A DNA stretch of 64,000 nucleotides from Rotaria sp. Silwood1 (taxonomy: Eukaryota; Rotifera; Eurotatoria; Philodinida; Philodinidae), in the NCBI GenBank assembly GCA_905250075.1, contig CAJNOP010000495.1, forward strand, positions 62,001 to 126,000, read 5' to 3'. Positions 52,201-63,461 of the stretch are shown piece after piece. The notes under the pieces are model-generated. The model searched no databases. It was not told where the DNA came from and saw nothing but the letters and a program-made list of their open reading frames with translations. Each line of letters opens with the position of its first letter. Positions within the stretch are counted from its first letter, which is position 1. The translations under genes and the position numbers were made by a program.

Positions 52201-54312
52201 GAAAATTTCAAATAGAATCAAGTTGGTCAAGATCCTAAAGGAATGAGATGATATCTTTTTAAACAATCCTTGTTAACTTCCGTCTAAAAGCAATATATAA
52301 CGAGCTTCTATCACGATAATATGGTGAAGATAAATTAACGCAATATGTTCCGGAAATAAACCAGATAATTGAGCTTCTACGAAATCTCAGAGTTGACAAG
52401 ATCACCAATCGATCAGTAAAGATTTATTTTTGAAACATTAAAATAACTTATTTTATTTGTTCGTTTATACATACCGAGGAGCAAGATAACCGCCACGAGT
52501 GTCGCAAGCAAAATACATGCCAAAATAGCAGCCATCAAAGCATAACAGCAGCAGCGCGTTATGTAAAAGCCTCCACGTCGTCTAAATAGTGGTTCGCCGA
52601 AATCCAAATTCTATCAATTTAAGACAGAAAAAAAACTTGCCTTCTATGTGTTTTCTTTGAGTTCTTTTTATCGTGATCATAATCTAGAGCACCAATATAA
52701 ATTTGATAATTGTTTTGGAGAGTAAACTTACCTGCAACACCTAGTATGCCAAATTTTTCATTTAATGGCACAATTTGATTTCGACTGGAAGCATTTGAAG
52801 ACAGATACTGCCGTGACGACGAATTCATATCGTCTGACTAAAAAATACATCACAATTAGAGACCAACATTGTCAACATTTTTTTCGCGTAAGATTTGATT
52901 TCATGAGGTATCCTCATATTTATGGGCGTCACTTCGTGATTCCGGTCCTAGCTGTTCGAACTCCGGTGTGGGTGCTAGTCTCTAGAAATTCTGAATCATG
53001 GGCATGGGTGTGGATATGTGAAAGGAATGTTAGATGTGGGCTATAGACTTCGAATGAAAGGCAATGGTATATTTTTGATAAGCTAATGGTGCACAGTTGC
53101 ACGCATATGTCAGACATGCACGCACACGAAAACAAGGGATGTGGTAACATGTCAACCTCACAACTATTGCCCGTTTCAAAAAAAAGTGGATGGATATTTT
53201 TTTGAATAACTTTTGATAGAAGCAGGATAGAGAGTTGCAATTATCACTTTTGGAAACAGGAAATAACGACTCATCGAATGGTATATATTAGATTTCTCTA
53301 AAATGTTTTCTAAAATTTTCTTAATCGATTTTATGAAAAATATGCCGAAAAATTCATTTCTTTTGAAGTAAGAAAGACGCTAAAAAGTAATTTTTTTCAT
53401 AGAAATTAATAGAATAATTGGCTAAGAGTTTCGAATAAAATGCCCCTATAACTTCTGAACGAATGACTCTAAAAGTTTGGGTCTCCTGCATCTTTTTAGA
53501 TCTTCATTTCTCGGTTCGAATGCGCACCTGATTATTGCAAATTGGCCTTAGTCACCTTACGAAACGTATTGGTTTTCAAAAAACATCGATTCAAATCCTT
53601 AAAAAAACCTAGGTGAAATTATTCTGTAATACACAGTTCGATGCGTCTTGTACTTCTCTTTCTAACGGTGAAAACTACAGCTCTCTATCTTGCTTCTATC
53701 AAAAATGATTCAAAAAATATCCACCCGCCTTTTTTATGTAAAAGTCAATATTTCAAGAGAACAAATGAAAGCTCAGGAGTCATTAAAAATAGACTCATTA
53801 ACTCTCATGCAGTTTTAGAGTAATTTTCATTTTGTTTCTTTACATACAAATAATGTATTATTGAAAAGAACAACGTTTACCGTCGAAAGTTTGATATCCA
53901 TATTATCATTTATGGATAATTGTCTTGCATTGTGTTGATTATTGGTCTCTCGATTTGTCCTTTGTATATCAACTGATGAATGTATTGTCCTATTTTGATC
54001 ATTTAACGACTGAACTTGCGTCTTCGGATGACTCAATGCTCGATTTATCCGTTGTACATTGACTGATTGGCGTCTTGTCTGAATCAGACCGTTTGATGAT
54101 CGCACTGCATCCTTATGATCGCGCTTCGATTGACTGATACTATGCACTTGAACAGATGTATAGCTCATTCTTGCCCCATGAGAAGTTGCTGGCTTTTGCT
54201 GTTACAATACAAATTTCATTAGAATAAAGTTCAGTAGATATTAGTAGATACATACTAGCAACAGCTGTCTGCTCAAACGAACCACTGTTGGATTGTGTGT
54301 TGACGATGCCAT
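49274..54312 (-). CDS. single-pass membrane protein with Thr-rich stalk and NHL beta-propeller
   Basis: Nine exons (54312-54256, 54198-53881, 52837-52732, 52683-52637, 52610-52475, 51503-51453, 51397-51038, 50980-50951, 50157-49274) give 662 residues including the assembly gap. Residues 1-~190 are polar, likely cytoplasmic. A Cys-rich juxtamembrane part (YITRCCCYAL) leads into one membrane helix (~198-221). A Thr stalk of ACN codons (~222-365) follows, then CTNLRWNQTGVRVAGTG and an extracellular NHL propeller (repeats such as NQPTCLYIDASNAMYICDHH and QPEGIVFDSYNNLYVADSGK). There is no signal peptide, so it is type II. The 47-bp exon is inferred from phase alone (its donor is GTTTTT), and the first exon is the least certain. 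Role unknown; adhesion or surface-coat functions are plausible. Stalk length may vary between alleles. Confidence 0.75.
51045..51396 (-). repeat. ACN trinucleotide array encoding poly-Thr
   Basis: Nearly unbroken ACA/ACG/ACT/ACC triplets, encoding Thr on the minus strand. The other two minus frames read Gln/Arg/Leu-rich and the plus strand reads poly-Val; these are shadows of the same array. Confidence 0.9.
51222..51231. other. assembly gap (10 N) in Thr-codon array
   Basis: Ten Ns interrupt the ACN-repeat stalk exon of the NHL protein. The reading frame happens to be kept across the gap, but the true number of repeats is unknown. Confidence 0.99.
52963..53043. repeat. TGTGGG-like G-rich tract
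   Basis: CTCCGGTGTGGGTGCTAG, GGGCATGGGTGTGGATATG and GATGTGGGCT within 80 bp, in the third intron-sized gap of the NHL gene. Only the G-rich strand is present; no C-rich partner was seen nearby. Confidence 0.4.
53178..53737. mobile_element. inverted-repeat (MITE-like) element in NHL gene intron
   Basis: Arms of about 110 bp, 53178-53290 and 53625-53737, are imperfect reverse complements, about 75-80% by eye. The core TTTTGATAGAAGCAGGATAG on the left matches CTATCTTGCTTCTATCAAAA on the right. A spacer of about 335 bp has no coding sign. It lies within the 1,043-bp intron between the second and third exons. Confidence 0.6.
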
Positions 54313-56188
54313 CAGAATGATTTGTAACTGTATGCCTGTTTCACAGCGAACGGTAGGTAGACTCTGATGAGGTTTCGTTCGTCATCGATACAAAAATAAA
54401 TAAATATGCCAGAACTTTTTCTTTGGCACAATGTTGCATATAAAATTATTGCTATAGATTCGAAAATAAATTATTTTACATGACAATATTATAATAAGGA
54501 TAACTTTGCAAGTCATCTTCAGCCATGTAAATACCGAGATTCAATCTCACAAGGGAGAATAAAACTCAAGCGAACTCATATGTATTCATCAAATAATACA
54601 ATGCAGAACGTATGTATTATTTTCTGATTTATTCGTTCACGAGAAATGGAAGACGTTTTTGTTGCTATATTTTTTTTGTAAATAAAATAAGAATTAAACC
54701 AAAATTCGCTATTAGATTTTGGCAGATAGGTTTTCGAGCTGATTTATAGATATTATCATGTACGTATTATAAAGCGATACTTATTTTGTTTTTCGTAACG
54801 CAGGTGACGGTTGGAAATATTAGCAAGAATCATCGTGAGATAGAAAAAAAAATTAATATTCATGAAGCCAACTATGGAATGTTGTCAGATCTGCAATAGA
54901 TTGTTGTGTGAAATTAATTTATTCATAAAATAAAAATAGACTTTTTCGAATGAAACAGCAGCTACTGGTATTAGATGTTAATAAAAGGATGCAAGGCACT
55001 AAGAAGCAACATAATACATTTGGAGAAATACATGATCAAGCGACTATTATAGGAAGAAACGAATAAAAAAAAGACAGGGAATGTGTCTAACTGAGAACAT
55101 GAATAAAAGAGGAAAGTAATAGAGAAAATAGCCCTAGATAAAACAAAGAGGATGTGAATGTGCTGAGGAGTTACTCACAGTGATACATACATCTATAATC
55201 ATATCGGCAGTGATAGAAACAGCGCATCAATTCCCAAAGGCACAGTCACAAGTCGCTTCATGCTGCATACTTCAGTGGCAGATGCTTCTGCAAAAGTCGC
55301 TGCCCGAACAGTTTCTCACACGACAGTTACTCATCGCATAGTTGCACTACAACAATGTGTGCTCTATAAAGAAAAAAGTTCGAAGTAATTTTTCAAGAGT
55401 TACAGGTTGTTATAAGCTAGAAAGTAGCTACCGTATTTATAAGTCAGTGCAGAACTCAAAAAACGATGAGAACTTTACGAATTGAATTGGAGTTTATTAT
55501 CAGTACCACTGAATGTTCATCATATTATGAGCAAATAAAAGTATAAATAGGTATGCACATGAATGTAATTGTGTGTCTTCGCCAGATCCATACCCGGATA
55601 GTTCCTGTCCTCAAACTCAAGTACCTTACACCTATATCTTACCTACATCCACACCCCATTTCATGGATGATGCTCCCACAATAGCTGTTCTTCAGCGACA
55701 CTTTCTCTTGAGCTCCAGAGCAGGGAGCAATCACAACCGAAACTTAGCTCGTAGTCTCTCCCCTACTCATACCTACCTATCCACCCACATCCATTTCCCT
55801 ATCGACTTCAGGTTGCTGCTTGCGATTAGGCTTAAAAGAGTTTTACCATACTCTTGTATTTCCTAATAAACTAAATCTTACACATTGATCTCTTTTTTTT
55901 TTTATTATAAAAATATTTTTCTTGCTTAAAAATAAAATTTTATCATAATCAGTACAAAAAAAGGAAAAGAAAACAAAATGTATCTGAATTTCACAATTTT
56001 TATAATCGATTATATTATTCAATATCATGAAAAAATAATGATCTAAATGAAGAATACGACAGCAAATCATCAAGTAATTATCGATAATTTTCATGAATCA
56101 ATGATAAAACGATATGAATTTGTGAAAGTTTTGTTCAACCAACAAGAATATGAAAACAAAACTGTGTATAAGAAAATAGTAATATTTT
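54313..56188. other. gene-free stretch upstream of the NHL gene
   Basis: No supported exon. Two C-rich telomere-like tracts lie at 55605-55665 and 55762-55802 and open a 97-codon frame that is a composition artefact. Confidence 0.4.
55605..55802. repeat. two C-rich telomere-like tracts
   Basis: CTTACCTACATCCACACCCC near 55646-55665 and CCTATCCACCCACATCCATT near 55776-55795, with CTACTCATACC before the latter. They are of the same composition class as the palindromes at 57.2 and 60.2 kb. Confidence 0.45.
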
Positions 56189-56956
56189 TTATTTATGTTC
56201 TTGTTGATAATTTTGCTCAGCTAATATCATTATTCGGCTAATAGTAATAATTATTTCAACTAATTTTATTGTTGCAGAATTAAATGATTGAAAGACATTG
56301 TTTTCTGATAAATGATGAATAAATGAACATTGATCTTTAATATAATTCGAATTTAATGATAAATTTGAATGTATTTTATCTAAGCGTATTGACTCAACTT
56401 CATCATATGTAAAACTATTTTCATTGATTGATTTGGAAGTTATTGAATTAATTCAAATTCATATTTTTTTCTCGTGAAAATTATTCATGTCGACGTGTAT
56501 AATATTCTGCAAGAGTAATTTGATTATGTGATTGTAATTTTATATCGAAATACTTTATCATATAAAGTACGAAGATTAGTTTTATCTTCTTTTAATACTA
56601 TATCACAATTATCAACAGCTTTTTGTGGCTAAAAGAGAAATATTTTCTTTTATAGTTCAAAATAAATATTTGTTTCATATACCACCAATACATTTAAATG
56701 GCATGCAGCTTGTTTTAAACAAGCATATGTGATTTTGGGGTTGAAGTTTACTACAGAATGTATAACATCGAATAGCAAAAACAAAACAAGCATCAAGACA
56801 TAATAGATCAACATGTATTCGATACCATTCATATGAATTATTTTCTGAATATTCAGTTTTCGTTTTTAGATAAGTCAAATAACATTCATCTTCAGTAGAA
56901 TTTAATTCGGCCTCTAACCTATATATATGCATATGTATCAATGGGTTCTGTATCAT
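56189..56956 (-). pseudogene. decayed TPR-domain protein gene
   Basis: Coding-like stretches lie in different frames. One ends near 56760 (EAELNSTEDECYLTYLKTKT, then CLDACFVFAIRCYT). After a frame change the sequence continues NPKITYACLKQAACHLNV. A stretch at about 56520-56628 reads KAVDNCDIVLKEDKTNLRTL, the classic second helix of a TPR, then breaks. A last open stretch runs to a TAA at 56189-56191 (FTYDEVESIRLDKIHSNLSL and on to ILAEQNYQQEHK). KQAACHLN and KAVDNCDIVLKED together match a tetratricopeptide repeat of the FKBP/TTC type. At least three frame changes are needed, which argues for a pseudogene; some breaks could be unrecognised introns. The parent family beyond TPR is not clear. 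Confidence 0.5.
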
Positions 56957-57198
56957 TTAAATTCTCGACATGATAATATAATTTAAAGATTAAATAATAA
57001 ACAACGTCAAATTATATATGAAAAATGGATATATGAAATTAAAAATTGTGACAGTATGCAATGTAGTATTACAATTGATTACATGAATGAGAAAAATATT
57101 TCGATTAGATTTAATACTAATTCATATGCAAGAAAAACTATAATGGAATAAAGACATAAAATTGTGATGAACAACAAGAGGATAATTTTTGATATTAA

Positions 57199-57271
57199 AG
57201 GGTGTGGGTGTGGGTGTGGGTGTAAGTGTAGAAATTGGTCATCTGTTCACTCGCATCCACATCCACACCCT
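57199..57271. repeat. (GGGTGT)n hairpin, telomere-like
   Basis: TTAAAGGGTGTGGGTGTGGG plus one and a half more units, a 17-bp spacer, then CGCATCCACATCCACACCCT. The G-rich strand is a perfect TGTGGG array of about four units, and the C-rich arm is its inverted partner, so the 73 bp can form a hairpin. Confidence 0.8.
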
Positions 57272-57427
57272 AAGATAAAACAAGCGAAAAGAAAAAACTC
57301 CAGGGATGTACAGATCATTTTTCGACCCATTGTAGATTAAGATGCTTTGACAATCGTAATTGACAATTTACTAGACGAACAACATCCATACAATACAAAA
57401 AAAAATTGAAAAGTTTTTAAACCGCTC

Positions 57428-58541
57428 TCAAAGTACTGTTTCCGTTGCATGTCGTCTTGTAGTTTGTGGATTGATTTTTGTGACAGTCATCAACATGGAC
57501 ATATTAGACTGAGATACTTGCCATTGTGGACGCAGACGATGAGGCAATAGTTTGATCAACGCTTTTATGAACGTTTGTCGAAATACATGTGATGTTATTA
57601 TTGATAAATAAAATGATTTGACATAGTTCATATAAAAACAGTAGTTTGTAAGGGTATAGGCAAAATTAATAATAGCCAGTTGTTCAGAGGTCCTAGCACT
57701 GGCAGGCATATTATAATACATATACACAATCGCCCATGGTAATGAAATGAAAGCTGTTGCTATAACTTGTGTAAAAATCAAAGCAATGAATTGTTTTCGA
57801 GAGCGATCTGGCTGTGTCCGTGTTGTTCCACCCTAAAATAAATGATGATTATCTATTTCCAGCGAAAATTAATGAACTTACTACTCGTTGACGACTTTGA
57901 CGAACATTCCGAAAAGTCAGCAAGACAAATACAAGCATTATCACTGGTTGCATGAGAACTTGGACCACAAAATACAAAATATTATTGATCAGTGGATATG
58001 TTGCTACACATCCTACAACACCTTTATACTCAAAAAGAATGAGTCCACGAAGTGAAGCGAGAAAACTCAAGATGATAATTATACCGATCAACCATGGTAT
58101 CATTTTAAGTTTAGCAAGACGACGCATAGGTGATGCCAGTTTACATGTACAAGTATATCGATCAATAATAGACATCAACAAAAAATTAATTGACAAATGA
58201 GGAAGAAATGAAAGCAGAAAAATATTTAACTTGCACAGATTGGGCATCTTCCTCCACGGAATATATGTTCCATATCTTGCACTCAGATAGAGTGGCAATG
58301 TATTAAAACAAAGAACGGTAACATCCATGATAGAACTACAGAGTAAATATATGCAACATGTATTTGACCGAAGATTAACTTGAATAAATGTTAAAGCATT
58401 GCCGATGAAACCGATCAGACCAAAAATGAAGAATATTAATGGAAGATGACTCACAAATCGTTCCATCACAAGATTGAGAATAGTGATTGTGTATGTTACT
58501 TTTGTTGAAGTGACCATGATTGTTGTGCTGTTCAACGACAT
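57428..58541 (-). CDS. orphan class A (rhodopsin-like) GPCR
   Basis: Two exons, 58541-57882 and 57832-57428, join in frame across a 49-bp intron to 354 residues. The N-terminus has N-glycosylation candidates (NST). Seven hydrophobic segments follow: TM1 with IGFIGNALTF (the conserved Asn), TM2 with MDVTVL (Asp), TM3 ending in SIIDRYTCT, TM4 with the conserved Trp (IPWLIGI), TM5 with a Pro (LMQPVIML), TM6 with SLPWAIVYMYYNMP, and TM7. A Cys before TM3 and one in loop 2 can form the usual disulfide. TM7 reads TNYCFYMNYVKSFYLSI, so the NPxxY motif is degenerate. The tail is Thr/Arg-rich. Such receptors are often neuropeptide-receptor-like in rotifers and other spiralians; ligand unknown. Confidence 0.85.
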
Positions 58542-59749
58542 TTTAATGAATTAATGTTCAAAAAATGACTATGTAACACTTCTATATGAAATAGCTCTTT
58601 TATTTATAGTATATCATTTTTGCTTTTCTTCTTCTACAGTCGCTTAAGGCTTGGATAACTGTAAAATGAAGTAAAAATAAGAAAAATGGAACATCATGAC
58701 GTAAATACATAATTGTGAGTTGTTATAATCTATGAAATTATTGTTTTAATAATTAATAAAATAGATTCTTTGATAAAATGAGTTTGATTTGAAAATAAAA
58801 ATTAATAAAGCTTCACTATTCTTTTGAGAAAAACAAATCAAACTATTTCTTTTATATGTTAATAAAATTTAATCATATAGATACAGAATGAGGAGATTAT
58901 TCTTAATAAAAATTTTTTATGCATAGCTAAAAATAATGGATATAGCTCAAAGATGCCCGATGACAGAAAAGATTGACACATTAAGAAAACTACATTAAAA
59001 GTCTATTTTATACAGCTATCAATTTGACAATAGTGTATTATAAAATTCTGTTTATCTAGCAATGATAACAAATCTAGATCAGTTTTCTCATTTCTTCTTT
59101 GAAAAAAGATAAAATATTACAAATAATAAAATAGTGCTGACTGCAACGATCAGTATTGAAACAAATTTACAACTAGTGATCTAGACAAATCAGATATGGA
59201 AAATTAGATATTCTGTTTTTTTTTTAAATCAAATTCGAAATTGTTTTTTTCAATAGCTTCAAGTACATTACTTTTGTTTTGACTAACATAAAAGATGTAC
59301 TGTATATTAACAAATATATATGTAGAATAAACACATATCCATCTCCAAATCTTCAAAGGATATTTAATTAATTTTTTTAATTATACTTTGATATGACATT
59401 TTCACACGCTAAAGGTGACAAAAGTTGAGAATAGTCTTTGTAACAGATTATCATATAAGAACAAAATGACATGAGCAAGTAGATTATCTTGAGTAATTGA
59501 TATTATAGAATCGTCTTTTTCATGAACGTAAAAGGCGAGAGAGAGAGAAACAGAAAAATGAAAAAACTACACCTACACTCACTCACACCCTTAATGATTC
59601 GATTTCTTATCGTTAAAACTCTCTTATTTTCTTTCTCTCTTATTCATTGTTCTCCTTTTTTCATCGCGGCTTCTGTATTGTATTGTGGAACTCACGTATG
59701 TTTTCGAAGAAAATAGTGAGTGTAAGTTTTCAGTTCGAGGTTGGCGGCT

Positions 59750-59880
59750 CCCCCCCCCCCCCCCCCCCCCCCACCCCATTACAGACACTTAGCAACGGGA
59801 AAGAGAACATTACAGACATACCCCCCCCCCCCTCCCATTACAGACAGCCCCCCATTAGAGACAACCCCCATTACAGACCT
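59750..59880. repeat. poly-C / ATTACAGACA minisatellite
   Basis: A run of 23 C (59750-59772) and one of 12 C (59821-59832) are interleaved with five copies of a CCCATTACAGACA-type unit starting near 59776, 59806, 59834, 59851 and 59866 (one reads ATTAGAGACA). Spacing is irregular. No gene is supported, although the tract opens a Pro-rich frame. Confidence 0.8.
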
Positions 59881-60147
59881 GAGCAACCGCGCATAGAAGG
59901 CTTTCGATTATATATAATATATCAATGCTTTCATAAATACTCGAGAAAAGGTATTTTGCAGTTTAAACATCGAGCATCAGGAAAACAAGTTTCAAAGATA
60001 TACGTGAGTTCCATATTTCAGCTTCTCTGGAGCTGCGTTAACAAGCTTTTTTAATTTATTTCTACTCTACTGATCCTATTGTAACATGATTCATGTTTTG
60101 TTCTTTTCTATTTCTTACGAAACTAGTCATGATCTCGTAATCTAGAA

Positions 60148-60210
60148 GCGTGTGAGTGTGGGGTGTGGATATGGGTCCTTATTTCAATCATATCCACATC
60201 CACACTCTCA
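60148..60210. repeat. TGTGGG-like hairpin
   Basis: GCGTGTGAGTGTGGGGTGTG then GATATGGG faces CATATCCACATCCACACTCT across a spacer of about 12 bp. The arms are imperfect inverted copies of 22-25 bp. Confidence 0.75.
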
Positions 60211-61836
60211 AGACTATCAACAAATAAAAATAAATATGATTTCGGCACCATAGTTTGTATGAAAGAAGTGATTTTGAATAAACCAATTTACTAATTACAT
60301 GTGATTAAAATCAATATCTAAATATAAAACAAACTTGTACGAGAAAAAGAAATGCTTGCTATTTAGTCTAGTTAAAATTCCTTTCTTAGAATATGAGGAC
60401 AAAAGAACGAATAGATTTTCAGATTCGATTTTAACAATGAGTATTTTGTTCGTTAATACATTATGATGACTAGATGATCATCAGTGTTTAATAATAAACA
60501 TGCAATGATGACGACAACCATTTCGCCAGTAATCGTTCGATCAATAAGCGATGAATAACGGTAAATTTGTGAATTTAAGTTTTTCATTATAGCTGAAGGC
60601 TATTTTTCGAAAATAACAATTTTCTATAACGTTAGATTCAAAGATTTTTGCAATCAAGAAACTATTTAAAGTTTTTCCGTGAATCTGAAAACTTCGATCA
60701 AACTTTATATTTAAGCTATTTTTCTCAATCAAATGATGAACAACTTTATTTTTTTGAGTTAATCTCAAATGTTTCAAGAAAAAAATCAATATTTTTTTCT
60801 AAAATAAAACTTTCGTCATATTAAGATTTAATAAAGACTATGGGTGTCAACTAAAGTAGAACACACACATTCATCTAAAGAAAATTGTACTTTTATAATT
60901 ATCTTCATATACCCATTTATTAATGATATCTGTATATATCCGAACGATCACTAAAACGCTATTTTTTGTTTTGCCTGTATCGAAATTATTGGTTGGTTTA
61001 TTTCTATTGGTCAATGATAATCTTTGTTCACAAAGAAAGAGAACAAATTAAATTAGATTCATTTGAAAAACAGATGATCAAGATACCATTAGTTACTCGT
61101 CTCTTCTGGAACAATTGAGAAAAAAATTGTACACAATATACAAAAAAAGTAATGATAAAACATGATCCTTTGGTTTTAAGCAATTTAGATATTTAAGAAT
61201 TTTTCTTTCAAATAAATTATTTGTACAATCGATCTCTCTGATTTTATGATGACGAGCAATATCTAACATTAACTGAGGCATCAATTATATGATTATAGAA
61301 ATTCGATCAAAAAATGAGGAAAACTGTTTCGTGCACTTTGTCGAATAAAGCAGTGAGATAAATGCTCACTTTACTTAAATCAATTTCTTCTTGTTGACTA
61401 ATAAGTTACATTAACGGTTGATCTGAATGAAAAAGTATGTGAACGGTGATCATGTAGAAAATACATCGAATGAAATATGTACAATATTTTTTGTGCGAAG
61501 AAGCCAGAAGATGAATTGAGTAGATTGATTTTAAATAAAACAAAATAATAACAATAACTCTTTCTATTACTAGAATAAATCATCCTGTTTTTGTCTTCAC
61601 TCTAAGACTTTCTTTTAAACTGCATATAAAACAATATATTTTCTAAAATTGAATGTACAATATTTAAAAAAAGTAACATTTTAAGACTGTGACTGCTCTA
61701 CTCTAGTTGATACTCACAACTCAAATAGAATCAAAACCTGTAATAGATAGTTTTTGTTTTGGACATAATAAGAACAGCAGATCAAATTGGTTTAAAACTT
61801 AGCAAATTTCTTGAATCAGTTTTTTGTCTTCTAGAT

Positions 61837-63461
61837 ATGCCTCAATTAGGACGATGTACTGATGAGACATGTACCAATGAAACAAAACAATTGTACGAAT
61901 GTCACTGTTGTATTCGTTTCATTTGTCTACCTCATTTGATCGAACACGATGAAAAAGCAACAGTTAACAAACAACAATTACAAACATGTATCATTCAATT
62001 GACATCTGTCTTATCTACATTCGAAATGATAATCGAAGAACATATGCGTGTAATTGAACAACATAAAACACTATTGGAAAAAGGAAAGGCTGCACTTGCA
62101 ACTGCATCTTCTGCTAATGAAATGCAGAATATTCTTGATCAAGTACAAACAACTATTGCAGCAAATCAAAATAGTAAAATTTCTAAATGAAAAATTTACG
62201 TCGAATTCTCTTTCTTTTTTGTAGATGAAGTGATAGTTAAAGTAGAATCAGCACTAATGGAAAACTATTCAGTTGTCGGTCAGTTCGATTTTGTTTTGAT
62301 TATGTATGAACTTCGTTATTTTTTTTTGTCATTCAGCTAAGAATAATTCATGTCAATATTTATCAATTGATTCAACGTGTGAAAATTGTGAAAAAACATT
62401 TTTAGATGAGTCGACGCAGTGTAATGCTCAACAAGAATTACAGTAAGTCATTATTCTTTTTTCTTTATTCATTTCGTTAGTTGAATTTTTTAGATCATTC
62501 AATCTCAGTGAGTCGAGTTGTTTTGTTCACGATGCCGGTATGTATCTTCTATTTTGGATAGATCTTTCATTTTTTGGTCAATGCATTAGTCATTCTCTCT
62601 CGTTCTGTTTAGATGTTTCAGAAGAATCGACGACAATACAAACAAGTAAGTCTATATTCGTAGTTAATTCAATAGTGAGATTTTCTAATTTAATTCTTAA
62701 AGTTAACCAAAATTCAATGGATATCGACAATAGGTCCACACAAACGTATCTCTTCAAGTAAGTTTTTTTCCTAAATCTAACAAGAACATTGCATATCTTA
62801 AAAATATTTTATTCTTTATTTTTAGTCGACCAATAAATAATACAAAGGTAAAGCAAAAAGATGATAGACATCTTGATAATCGTGAATTATAAAGAGTCAG
62901 CATTAAAGAAAATAAATTATTTAGGATGAAACCAACGATGAAATGAAACACATACCAAACTCAACGGTAATTAATTATCGTGGATTATGTCCATTGACAT
63001 TTGATGGAGCATTTGGTCTAACCAAAGCAAAACATTTAATTCGTCTATGCAACAGTCAAACGATTAGCCAAAGGATATTGTATTCTCATTTTGTACATAT
63101 ACATTCTATTGAAGCTAATTATGCTAAACGTTTAATCAAGGCTATTCAACAAGGTCAAGATCCAAAGATAACAAAATTGTTTAGTGATGATGAAGACATT
63201 TTCAATAAAAATGATAAATTGGTATGCCCATTCTATGATAGTACAACGAATCCATTCCGATGTCATCCGAAGCAAATACCAAATATACCGTGTTATTTTC
63301 GGTGGACGAATTTCCAATACTTCATTTCACATCTGATAACAGCACATCATCTTACTAAGACTGCGATTAAAAAAATAGTTGATGGTTACAAATCAGATCC
63401 AACGACGATCATATTCGGCAAGGATGAAAAAATTGTGCAAAAACACTATCTCAAAACATAA
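61837..63461 (+). CDS. unrecognised Cys/His-rich protein with central coiled coil
   Basis: Eight exons (61837-62173, 62225-62278, 62337-62442, 62494-62537, 62613-62645, 62703-62757, 62826-62847, 62925-63461) join in frame to 395 residues. The N-terminus has a zinc-binding-like cluster, CTDETCTNETKQLYECHCC followed by a Cys and two His (CLPHLIEH), loosely like a B-box. A helical, probably coiled-coil segment follows (residues ~55-110). The middle is encoded by tiny exons and is Ser/Thr/Gln-rich with further cysteines (STCENCEKTF). The C-terminal exon has CPLTFDGAFGLTKAKHLIRL, CPFYDST, and HLITAHH, suggesting a second metal-binding fold. Start choice: the ATG at 61837 follows GTCTTCTAG by two bases. 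The in-frame sequence upstream has no ATG. Function unknown; a rotifer-restricted family is possible. Confidence 0.75.

Larger units (their letters stand above)
58542..61836. other. 3.3-kb gene-free region with C-rich repeats
   Basis: No supported gene. It holds a C-rich tract at 59566-59592, the poly-C minisatellite at 59750-59880 and the hairpin at 60148-60210. Short frames here are AT-rich or C-tract artefacts. Confidence 0.5.

Noticed and set aside
55573-55866. 97-codon Pro/Thr/His-rich frame
   Set aside because: It is opened by two C-rich telomere-like tracts and has no start or splice context.
59522-60054. Pro-rich frame through the poly-C tract
   Set aside because: The Pro run is just the C homopolymer; the flanks do not look coding.
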